In this document: one piece after another, positions 1 to 6,354 of the stretch
How positions within the stretch are numbered: position 1 is the first letter of the stretch
Layout: each line of letters opens with the position of its first letter
DNA from: Anaerolineaceae bacterium UBA6107
GTDB taxonomy: Bacteria; Chloroflexota; Anaerolineae; Anaerolineales; Anaerolineaceae
Assembly: GCA_002428455.1 (NCBI GenBank)
Contig: DIWL01000040.1
Location: 1 to 14,751 of the forward strand
Direction: 5' to 3'
Length of the DNA: 14,751 bases
Program-made: the position numbers and the translations under genes
Notes under the pieces: model-generated
Seen by the model: only the letters and a program-made list of their open reading frames with translations
Database searches by the model: none
What the model was told of the DNA's origin: nothing

Positions 1-1163
1 GGGTTGGTTCCGGCGTAAGCCGGCTGAGCCATGATCTCGGACCATTTGAGCAGACCAACACTGGTGGAATAGGCGGGTGACTGCAACTGATCCGACAGCC
101 CGAGAAGATTCTCAGGCCGGGCGATGCGCACCGGCATGTTCAGGGTGTTGGCTGCCACCTGGCGGATACCGGGAAGCAGGCTTGTGCCACCAGTGAGGAT
201 CATCCCGGCCGGCAGCAGGTTATCGTAACCTGAACGGCGGATCTCCTGGTGGAGCAACTGGAAGATCTCTTCAACGCGGGCTTCGATGATGTTCACCAGC
301 TCGCGGCGACTGATCTGCTGGGGCAGTTCCTCCCCGAACGTCTTGAGCGTAAAGAACTCACCATCCCCCACCTCCGAGGTGATGGCGTGCCCGTACTGCT
401 TTTTGACCTGTTCGGCCTGCTCCTGGCTGATCCTTAGACCTATGGCGATGTCCTGGGTGATGTGATTGCCACCCACAGGCAGCACGTTGGTGTGCCAGAC
501 ATCTCCATTGATATAAATGGCGAGGTCACTGGTACCTCCACCAATATCACAAACACAAACGCCGATATCACGCTCGGACTTGTTCAGGACTACTTCGCCT
601 GAAGCGAGCGGATTCAGCACAAACTGCAGCACATCCACATTGCAGGCATTCACACACTGGCGGATGTTTTCGACAGTGGCGGAAGCGGCGGTAATGATGT
701 GGGTTTCAACCTCCAGGCGGTAGCCTGAGAAATTGACCGGGGAGAGAATGCCATCCTGTCCGTCAACGGTGAAACCGCGCTGGATCACGTGGATGACCTC
801 GCGATTGTGGGGCATGGCCACTGCCATGGCAGATTCGAGGGAGCGGTCAACGTCAGCCTGGGAGATGATCCCGCCGCTGATGCCGACCACACCGCGCGAA
901 TTCATAGCAGCGACGTGCGACCCGGCCAGGCTCACTAGCGCGGATTGGATCTCGAGCCCGGAAGTGCGCTGGGCTTTTTCGATCGAACGGGAGATGGATT
1001 GGGTGGCGGCGTTGATATCAACGACGTTGCCCTTTTTTATCCCCAGGGCAGGCTCGATCCCGACACCCAGGATGCGCATATCCACATCTCCTTCGAGACG
1101 GGCAACCAGGGTGCAGATCTTTGTTGTGCCAATGTCAATTCCGACTACAATTGGTTCTTCCAT
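1..1163 (-). CDS. ftsA: Cell division protein FtsA, 3' end cut by the window edge
   Basis: FtsA is an actin-like ATPase that tethers FtsZ filaments to the inner face of the membrane and recruits later division proteins. Translating the minus strand from the ATG at 1163 gives 387 uninterrupted codons running off the left edge. The phosphate-1 motif VGIDIGTTK is at residues 7-15, phosphate-2 CDIGGGTSDLAIY at about 205-217, and the adenosine motif ILTGGTSLLPG at about 322-332. The SHS2 (1C) region lies between the first two. FtsA is usually 400-420 residues, so only about 20-35 residues seem missing, including the expected C-terminal amphipathic membrane helix. The start is supported by AGGTGA four bases upstream and by the position of phosphate-1. 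The gap to the ftsQ stop is 8 nt, so the gene is probably co-transcribed. ftsZ would be expected next, outside the window. Identity is very secure against other actin-like proteins (MreB, PilM) because of the dcw context and motifs. Confidence 0.96.
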   Translation of the reverse strand, partial: MEEPIVVGIDIGTTKICTLVARLEGDVDMRILGVGIEPALGIKKGNVVDINAATQSISRSIEKAQRTSGLEIQSALVSLAGSHVAAMNSRGVVGISGGIISQADVDRSLESAMAVAMPHNREVIHVIQRGFTVDGQDGILSPVNFSGYRLEVETHIITAASATVENIRQCVNACNVDVLQFVLNPLASGEVVLNKSERDIGVCVCDIGGGTSDLAIYINGDVWHTNVLPVGGNHITQDIAIGLRISQEQAEQVKKQYGHAITSEVGDGEFFTLKTFGEELPQQISRRELVNIIEARVEEIFQLLHQEIRRSGYDNLLPAGMILTGGTSLLPGIRQVAANTLNMPVRIARPENLLGLSDQLQSPAYSTSVGLLKWSEIMAQPAYAGTN

Positions 1164-1167
1164 AACG

Positions 1168-1173
1168 TCACCT
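1168..1173 (-). promoter_or_regulatory. Ribosome binding site of ftsA
   Basis: AGGTGA on the minus strand sits 4 nt upstream of the ftsA ATG and overlaps the ftsQ stop codon TAG (1172-1174). It fixes the ftsA start at 1163 and suggests translation coupled to the end of ftsQ. Confidence 0.7.
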
Positions 1174-2206
1174 ACTCCATTCGAAAATATGGTGAGTCAA
1201 CATGCTCCACGCTGATCATAGCCGGCGTGACTCCCAATTCAACAAGCTTCGCCAAAATGGTCTGGTACTCGACCTGTTTGAAGTCAATATTGGACAGATC
1301 GGTGCCGAAAAATACTTCCCAACCGCCCGGATCCCGCCAGCCCATGCCCGAGATCGGGTCGAATACCAGGCTAGCGCCTTCGGGGATGATGGCACTCATA
1401 TGGATGACAGCCTGCAGAACATCATTGCTTATGCGGTCTACAAGATCCTCGTTGGTCAGGCTGCCGGTCTTGCGTTCGATCACCATGCGGGCGTAATCAA
1501 CAGCGCTAACCGGTTTGTTCTTTGTCTCCGACAGGGGAGGAGCGACCGGGCTTTCGATGTAGAGCAACCCTTCGATCTCACCGCGCTTTGCCATGACCAC
1601 ACCTTCTGCGTCGATCCAGTAAGCCCCATCACCAGCCTGCCAATGAATGATGGGTTGACGTTCAACGGCTGAGATAATGACCTGATTGGGCATGTCGATG
1701 GTGATTTGCGGATCCTGTAATTCGGGATAAACAAGAGATAATGATTTCATGACTTCATTGGTGTTGAAGAGGAAGAGGGAGGTCTTGCGACCTTTGATGA
1801 GAGGCTGGAATTCCTCTTCGGCATAGCGGGTGAGCCCTTCGACTTTTAGCGCGCGTACTTTAAAGATCTTTGAATTGATCAGGATGATGGTGAACAGGAA
1901 CAGGAGTACTGCCAGGATGCCGGAGATCCATTGCCAACTAAAGTGAAGGATGGGAATGGCGGGAAGTCGCGTTTCAACGCCATTGGCACCGACTTTGTAG
2001 ACCACTTTACGGCGCGGTTGGCCGGTCGCGGCTTCACGCGCGCCTGCCGGCCGGTCAGCTTTCCTGGTGATGATGGGGGATACCTGGGGATGTGCCCCGG
2101 TTTTGGAGGTGGAAGACGAATGCTGACGCGGCTGACCGGACTGCGAGCGTTTTTCACGCAGCTTTCCGGAGCGCGGCAAGAGTTTCTCTTCTTTCACGGC
2201 ACTCAT
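1172..2206 (-). CDS. ftsQ: Cell division protein FtsQ/DivIB
   Basis: FtsQ is a bitopic division protein that forms a complex with FtsL and FtsB/DivIC and helps activate septal peptidoglycan synthesis. The 344-residue protein has a long cytoplasmic N-terminus of about 90 residues, rich in Lys, Arg, Ser, Pro and Gln. A single membrane segment follows at about 91-111. Next comes an extracellular POTRA-like domain at about 115-185 (starting FKVRALKVEGL and ending near AVERQPIIHW), then the FtsQ core with YWIDAEGVV at 196-204. The extracellular placement fits the basic cytoplasmic N-terminus. The start ATG overlaps the ddl stop as ATGA (2203-2206), with AGGAG six bases upstream, so translation is probably coupled to ddl. 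The order ddl-ftsQ-ftsA is the classic dcw order. The N-terminal tail is longer than in many FtsQ proteins and looks disordered. The protein is poorly conserved as usual for the family, but the call is firm. Confidence 0.92.
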   Translation of the reverse strand: MSAVKEEKLLPRSGKLREKRSQSGQPRQHSSSTSKTGAHPQVSPIITRKADRPAGAREAATGQPRRKVVYKVGANGVETRLPAIPILHFSWQWISGILAVLLFLFTIILINSKIFKVRALKVEGLTRYAEEEFQPLIKGRKTSLFLFNTNEVMKSLSLVYPELQDPQITIDMPNQVIISAVERQPIIHWQAGDGAYWIDAEGVVMAKRGEIEGLLYIESPVAPPLSETKNKPVSAVDYARMVIERKTGSLTNEDLVDRISNDVLQAVIHMSAIIPEGASLVFDPISGMGWRDPGGWEVFFGTDLSNIDFKQVEYQTILAKLVELGVTPAMISVEHVDSPYFRME

Positions 2207-3309
2207 TCATCTCTCCTGTAAGTGCGCACCGTGAGGTCGCGGTCGTGCTTGCGATCCAGTGCGAGTTCAACCAGGCGATCGATCAGGTCTGTGTAAGTGA
2301 TGCCGCTGGCTTCCCACAACTTGGCATACATGCTGATGCTGGTGAAACCGGGAATGGTGTTCATCTCGCCAAGGTAGAAAGCACCGGTTCCGCGATCGAG
2401 CAGGAAATCCACACGGGCCATGCCGGCACCATCGACAGCTTTATAGGCAGCGATGGCCGCCTGGCGGATCTGTTCAGCGGTTGCTGCATCGAGTTCCGCG
2501 GGGATAATGAGGAGGGAGGTGTTGCTGAGGTATTTGGCGGAGTAAGTGTAAAACTCCTCCTGAGGCTGTATCTCGCCGGGGAGTGAGGCAATGGGGTCCT
2601 CGTTACCCAGCACACTTACTTCGATCTCGCGCGCATCCACACCGCGTTCAACAAGGATGCGGCGGTCAAACCTGGCAGCATCCAGCAGACCTTCAAACAG
2701 GCAAGAGCGGCTTGCGCACCTGGTGATGCCAACTGATGAACCCAGGTTGGCAGGTTTCACGAAGACAGGATAGGGAAGGGTTTGCTCAATTTCGGCCAAA
2801 ACCTGGTCATAATTCTGTTCAAGCTGTTTGCGGGTGAAGAGGAGTGAATCCACCACGGGAATGCCGTTCGCGCGCATCACATCTTTGAACAGGCATTTAT
2901 CCATGGCCACCGAGGAAGCCAGGACTCCGCCACCCACATATGCCACGTCGGCCATTTCGAGCAATCCCTGCAGGGTGCCGTCTTCACCATAGGTGCCGTG
3001 GATGAGCGGGAAGACCACATCCAGCCGGGCAACCGTTTCAAGGCGGCCGCCGATGACCTGGAACAGCCGTCCATCAGCAGGCTCCGGCAGGAGCACAACG
3101 GGTGAGAGCGGTGTGTAATCCTGCGCTTCAAAGTGGTCGATCACGCGGTCGCCGCAAAGCCACTCACCAGCTGGCGTGACGCCGATCTGGACCACTTCGT
3201 ATTTGGCAGGATCAAGGACAGCCAGCACGGAGCGTGCGCTCATGAGGGAAACCTCATGCTCGCCGGACCTGCCGCCAAAGATCACTGCCAAAGTTTTCTT
3301 ATCGCTCAT
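2203..3309 (-). CDS. ddl: D-alanine--D-alanine ligase
   Basis: Ddl is a cytoplasmic ATP-grasp ligase that joins two D-alanines to make the dipeptide that MurF adds to the peptidoglycan precursor. From the chosen start it is 368 residues, matching the longer DdlA-like or Gram-positive forms. The signature GGRSGEHEVSLMSA is at 12-25, HGTYGEDGTLQG at 104-115 and KPANLGSSVGI at 185-195. The omega-loop sequence AKYLS is at about 258-262 and LGEMNTIPGFTSISMY at 313-328. The retained KY in the omega loop favours D-Ala-D-Ala over the D-Ala-D-Lac activity of VanA-type enzymes; that is inference. The ATG at 3309 shares one base with the murB stop (TGATG) and has CAGGA six bases upstream. A TTG 15 bases further upstream (3324) is in frame but less likely. 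The 3' end overlaps ftsQ by 4 nt. All key motifs are intact. Confidence 0.97.
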   Translation of the reverse strand: MSDKKTLAVIFGGRSGEHEVSLMSARSVLAVLDPAKYEVVQIGVTPAGEWLCGDRVIDHFEAQDYTPLSPVVLLPEPADGRLFQVIGGRLETVARLDVVFPLIHGTYGEDGTLQGLLEMADVAYVGGGVLASSVAMDKCLFKDVMRANGIPVVDSLLFTRKQLEQNYDQVLAEIEQTLPYPVFVKPANLGSSVGITRCASRSCLFEGLLDAARFDRRILVERGVDAREIEVSVLGNEDPIASLPGEIQPQEEFYTYSAKYLSNTSLLIIPAELDAATAEQIRQAAIAAYKAVDGAGMARVDFLLDRGTGAFYLGEMNTIPGFTSISMYAKLWEASGITYTDLIDRLVELALDRKHDRDLTVRTYRRDE

Positions 3310-4226
3310 CACGCATCCTGCCAATCGCCAAGGATCTCGATCTCTGTTTCAAGCTGTACTTTAAATTTTTCGAGCACTGTGTTCCTGACCAATTGAATGA
3401 GGTCATAATAGTTGCGGGCTGTGGCTGTGCCATCGTTGATGAAGAAGTTGGCGTGCAGCGGACTGACCTCAACGCCACCCACGCGGGTACCTTTCAACCC
3501 GGCTGCTTCGATAAGCCGACCGGCGAAATCGCCCGGGGGATTCTTGAACGTTGATCCGGTGCTCGGACCGGCGGGTTGGGTGCGGCGCCGGCGTTCTCCG
3601 AATTCGCTCATCAATGCCTGAATACTTTCCTTATCGCCTTTTTCGACAGCAAAGCGGGCGGTGAGAATCACTGCTTTACCCGGGTCGCGTTTCAACATGC
3701 TGCTGCGATACGCGTAAGCCATATCCTCGCTGGAGAGCAACAGGTAGCCTTTTTCACGGTGAAGGATCTCTGCCGCGACAAGGTTGCTTTGCGTGTTTGA
3801 ACCGAACGCCCCAGCGTTGCCATAAACCGCTCCGCCCACAGTGCCCGGGACGGTGGATGCCCATTCAAGACCGGTGAGGCTGTATTCCGCAGCCTGGCGG
3901 GCTACCGCAGCAAAGATAGTGCCTGACTCGGCTGTAATGGTTGGACGTTCTCCATTCGGTGAGACGGTGATCTGCCTGGCCTGGTTGTGAACCACCACCG
4001 CGTCAAGACCAGTATCGGAGATGAGCACGTTTGCACCACTACCCAGCAGAAAGAAGGGGATGTCATGATCCCACAGGAAGCGGATATCTTCCGCCAGCCG
4101 GGGAGCGTTGTTTGCGCTGATGTAGAAGCGGGCCGGGCCGCCCACCCTGGAGGTGGTAAACCTGCCCAGTGGTACATCTCGCTGGAGACGCTCATAGAAG
4201 TGGTTTTTCAGCAGTTGCTCATCCAT
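3309..4226 (-). CDS. murB: UDP-N-acetylenolpyruvoylglucosamine reductase MurB
   Basis: MurB is a cytoplasmic FAD enzyme that uses NADPH to reduce UDP-GlcNAc-enolpyruvate to UDP-MurNAc, the second committed step of peptidoglycan synthesis. Counted from the ATG at 4226 it is 305 residues. FAD-binding motifs are LGSGANVLISD at 61-71 and PGTVGGAVYGNAGAFG at 127-142. The Tyr/Arg motif is YRSS at about 173-176. The catalytic-serine motif GSTFKNP has the proton donor Ser at about 225, and AGLKG follows at 242-246. The expected C-terminal catalytic Glu is in LETEIEI at about 295. The short form, without the extra loop of the E. coli enzyme, fits type II MurB. An in-frame GTG at 4235 adds three residues. 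I prefer 4226 because GAAGAG sits 8 bases upstream of it. The gene follows the 63-residue unknown gene and its stop shares one base with the ddl start. Confidence 0.96.
   Translation of the reverse strand: MDEQLLKNHFYERLQRDVPLGRFTTSRVGGPARFYISANNAPRLAEDIRFLWDHDIPFFLLGSGANVLISDTGLDAVVVHNQARQITVSPNGERPTITAESGTIFAAVARQAAEYSLTGLEWASTVPGTVGGAVYGNAGAFGSNTQSNLVAAEILHREKGYLLLSSEDMAYAYRSSMLKRDPGKAVILTARFAVEKGDKESIQALMSEFGERRRRTQPAGPSTGSTFKNPPGDFAGRLIEAAGLKGTRVGGVEVSPLHANFFINDGTATARNYYDLIQLVRNTVLEKFKVQLETEIEILGDWQDA
3316..3320 (-). promoter_or_regulatory. Ribosome binding site that decides the ddl start
   Basis: CAGGA on the minus strand lies 6 nt before the ATG at 3309. It supports that start over the in-frame TTG at 3324. 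The site lies inside the last codons of murB. Confidence 0.65.
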
Positions 4227-4245
4227 TCGATGCACTCTTCACTCA

Positions 4246-4437
4246 CTAAAGTTCTTTCACCCGAACGATCAATTTTTCCATCAATTCCACGCGGTCCTGC
4301 AGGCTGAGAGCGCGGAAATTATCCGCCCCCTGTTCCTGGTGCCGCCTGATCTGAATGCGCGGGAAATCGGAAAAATAGCGCGGTGTATCAAAATCGTGGT
4401 TAACATTCTCGTAACTGATCTTCCTTGGAGGTGTCAT
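4246..4437 (-). CDS. Unknown small protein, 63 residues, between murC and murB
   Basis: I do not recognise this protein. It starts with ATG at 4437, one base after the murC stop codon (4439-4441), and ends with TAG at 4246-4248, 10-19 nt before the murB start depending on which start is used. A strong purine-rich ribosome site, AGGAAAGG, lies 5 nt upstream of the start, inside the last murC codons. The predicted product begins MTPPRKISYENVNHDF, is highly charged, has no signal peptide or membrane segment, and has a likely amphipathic helix in its C-terminal third (SLQDRVELMEKLIVRVKEL). It fills what would otherwise be a 200-nt gap in a cluster with almost no gaps, which argues that it is a real gene. 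The alternative is a chance open frame in a spacer. No function is proposed beyond a possible link to wall synthesis by location. Confidence 0.68.
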   Translation of the reverse strand: MTPPRKISYENVNHDFDTPRYFSDFPRIQIRRHQEQGADNFRALSLQDRVELMEKLIVRVKEL

Positions 4438-4438
4438 T

Positions 4439-5812
4439 TCAACCTTTCCTTTCCTTGATCAACAACTGAATTTCACGGCAAACCCTGTCCGCGTCCCCGG
4501 CTGACAGGACGATCATTACATCTCCTGGTTGCAGGATTTGCGCCAAGTAAGCTGAGACACCTGAGAGGTCAGCGATGTGGCGGGCAGCGGAATCGGTAAT
4601 TTTGTTAAGCAATTGGTCCATGGAGTAGGGTTGTTCTTTTTCGCGTGATGCGTAGATGCCGGTAACGATCACCTGGTCGGCATCGGAAAAGGAAGCGGCA
4701 AAATCATCTTCCAGGGCTATGGTGCGAGAGTAGGTGTGGGGCTGCCATACCGCAATCACCCGGCGACCGGGATAGCGGGCGCGGGCTGCAGCCAAAGTTG
4801 CCCTGATCTTGGTCGGATGATGGGCGTAATCATCAATGATCGTGATCCCGTTGACCTCACCGACCACTTCGAAACGGCGGCCGGAGCCGGTGAAAGCTGA
4901 CAAGGCCTCAGCAGCATCGGGCAATGGATTGCCGAGCACGTAGTGAACTGCCAGCACACCCAAGGCATTGCGAACATTGTGTTCACCGGGCACCTGCAGT
5001 TGCACACTGGCCAGGCTGGCTCCGGTGACGCGCTCGATCACCTCGAAGCTGAAACCGCCGCTTGCATTCGTTCGCATATTGCGTGCCATAATGTCTGCGG
5101 TGTTGGTGAGGCCATATGAAATGGAGCCTGCATTCGCAGGAATTGCCGAGCACATGGAGGCTGCACCTTGCTGGTCAGCGTTGGTCACCAGTGTGCCACC
5201 CGGTTTTAATTGCTTTACAAACGATTTGAAGGCTGCGCGGTAATTTTCCACGGTGGGGAAGCAATCCGGGTGATCGTATTCCACGTTGGTGAGCAGAATG
5301 ACCGCGGGGTGTAAACCCAGGAACATGTAGTCGTATTCGTCCGCTTCGATTACGAAGTAAGTGCCGCCGCCGGCGCGGGCATTGGTACCCAGGTTGCTGG
5401 AAACCCCGCCGAGAATAAATCCCGGTTGTTTTCCCAGTTGATCCAGGCTGAAGGCTAACATGGTGGAGGTGGTGGTCTTGCCATGGGATCCGGCTACGGC
5501 GAGTGTCTGGTAATCATCCAGCAGCGTGTTTAGGAATTCAGCCCGTTTCTGCACCGGGATGCCGGCCCTGCGGGCGGCAATGACCTCGATGTTGTCGTCA
5601 GAGATGGCGGAGGAACGTACAACCAGATTGGCACCCTGGACGTTGCCAGCGGCATGACCCTCAAACACGGTCACTCCGGCCTGCTTGAGGTCAAGGGCCA
5701 GGGGAGAGAGGGTGCGATCGGAACCACTCACCGTGTAGCCCTTTTCCAGCAGGACTCGCGCGATGGAGGATATTCCGGTGCCGCCGATGCCGATCAGGTG
5801 CACGTGTTTCAT
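4439..5812 (-). CDS. murC: UDP-N-acetylmuramate--L-alanine ligase MurC
   Basis: MurC is the cytoplasmic ATP-dependent ligase that adds L-alanine to UDP-MurNAc, starting the stem peptide. The 457-residue protein begins MKHVHLIGIGGTGISSIAR, the N-terminal UDP-binding Rossmann motif. The ATP P-loop AGSHGKTTT is at 107-115, EADEYD at 156-161, NVEYDHPDCF at 176-185, GEHNVRNAL at 276-284, IDDYAHHPTKI at 326-336 and QPHTYSRT at 357-364. The YAHHP motif separates MurC from MurD, MurE and MurF. The reading frame is open for 62 more codons upstream, to 5998, but that part overlaps the preceding gene and lies before the Rossmann motif. I therefore start at 5812, where the ATG shares one base with the upstream stop (TGATG). 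Only a weak GGTGG lies about 10 bases upstream, so translation is probably coupled to the CvpA-like gene. All diagnostic residues are present. Confidence 0.97.
   Translation of the reverse strand: MKHVHLIGIGGTGISSIARVLLEKGYTVSGSDRTLSPLALDLKQAGVTVFEGHAAGNVQGANLVVRSSAISDDNIEVIAARRAGIPVQKRAEFLNTLLDDYQTLAVAGSHGKTTTSTMLAFSLDQLGKQPGFILGGVSSNLGTNARAGGGTYFVIEADEYDYMFLGLHPAVILLTNVEYDHPDCFPTVENYRAAFKSFVKQLKPGGTLVTNADQQGAASMCSAIPANAGSISYGLTNTADIMARNMRTNASGGFSFEVIERVTGASLASVQLQVPGEHNVRNALGVLAVHYVLGNPLPDAAEALSAFTGSGRRFEVVGEVNGITIIDDYAHHPTKIRATLAAARARYPGRRVIAVWQPHTYSRTIALEDDFAASFSDADQVIVTGIYASREKEQPYSMDQLLNKITDSAARHIADLSGVSAYLAQILQPGDVMIVLSAGDADRVCREIQLLIKERKG
4443..4450 (-). promoter_or_regulatory. Ribosome binding site of the small unknown gene
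   Basis: AGGAAAGG on the minus strand lies 5 nt before the ATG at 4437 and within the last codons of murC. It is the main reason for treating the 63-codon frame as a translated gene. It also encodes Lys/Glu/Arg codons of MurC, so it could be coincidental. Confidence 0.55.
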
Positions 5813-6354
5813 CAGATGAACACCACCAATACAAAGACAAAACATGCCGCAACGGCGACGTAGATCGCAGGTGTGGTCATCAGCCAGGTTGGAGGAAGAT
5901 ACTCGATCCAGCGCATAGCCGCCTGGCCGGTTTGGGTCATCACGTCGGGTGAGGACACAAATGGGAATGGATAACCTGCTGCGTTCAGGTAGTACCAAAG
6001 CGTGCCGAAGACCAGGTAACCGTTAATGCCGCCAAGAATGAAACCCAGCAGCGTATCCTGCACCATATGACGGATGAAGCGGCCGCTCTCAGCCAACTTG
6101 GGGATCTTGGGGGTCTGGTAGCCGGCGAAGACCAGGGCAGCCAAAATACCGCTCTTCATCATGAATACCGAAGTGGGTGAAGAGTTCTGCACAGTCTCTT
6201 TGAAGAAAGGAACATAGGTTTCGAGCACCGTGAGGGTAAACATCGCCAGGATCACGCTGAAGGTGACCAGCAATTCCTTAGCCCAGCCGCGCATGGCTCC
6301 CGCCAGCGCAAAGAGCAGGATGAATATCCACAACAAAACATCAAGACTGATCAT
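5812..6354 (-). CDS. CvpA-like integral membrane protein
   Basis: This 180-residue protein is very hydrophobic. Likely membrane segments are at about 4-20, 26-44, 62-79, 101-122 and 161-180. The N-terminus has the layout of the CvpA (colicin V production) family: a LD(I/V) start, a helix, then a short basic turn (RGWAKELL at 22-29) and a second helix. The second half has a Gly-rich helix (LLGFILGGINGYLVFG at 102-117), also as in CvpA proteins. The molecular role of CvpA proteins is unclear; in Proteobacteria they are linked to colicin V export and envelope homeostasis. The start ATG overlaps the murG stop as ATGA (6351-6354) with AGG six bases upstream, and its stop shares a base with the murC start. 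The tight coupling suggests a role in envelope growth or lipid II handling, which is inference. The frame is intact and ends right after the last hydrophobic stretch. The family call is moderate, but that this is a real gene is secure. Confidence 0.75.
   Translation of the reverse strand: MISLDVLLWIFILLFALAGAMRGWAKELLVTFSVILAMFTLTVLETYVPFFKETVQNSSPTSVFMMKSGILAALVFAGYQTPKIPKLAESGRFIRHMVQDTLLGFILGGINGYLVFGTLWYYLNAAGYPFPFVSSPDVMTQTGQAAMRWIEYLPPTWLMTTPAIYVAVAACFVFVLVVFI

Noticed and set aside
945..1496. Plus-strand open frame of 183 codons across the ftsA/ftsQ junction
   Set aside because: It lies antisense to two clear genes, has no recognisable motif, and its composition looks like a reverse-strand shadow.
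2092..2586. Plus-strand open frame of 164 codons antisense to the ftsQ start and ddl end
   Set aside because: Both minus-strand genes are intact and well supported, and the antisense frame has no motif or independent context.
2203..3309. Ddl as a VanA-type D-Ala-D-Lac ligase (vancomycin resistance)
   Set aside because: The omega loop keeps AKYLS as in D-Ala-D-Ala ligases, and no vanH, vanX or regulator genes are near; the gene sits in a housekeeping cluster.
3310..3324. TTG start giving Ddl five extra residues
   Set aside because: The ATG at 3309 has a well-spaced ribosome site and forms a stop/start overlap with murB like other junctions here.
5813..5998. 62-codon in-frame extension of murC upstream of 5812
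   Set aside because: It overlaps the CvpA-like gene in another frame, precedes the conserved MurC N-terminal Rossmann motif, and lacks MurC similarity.
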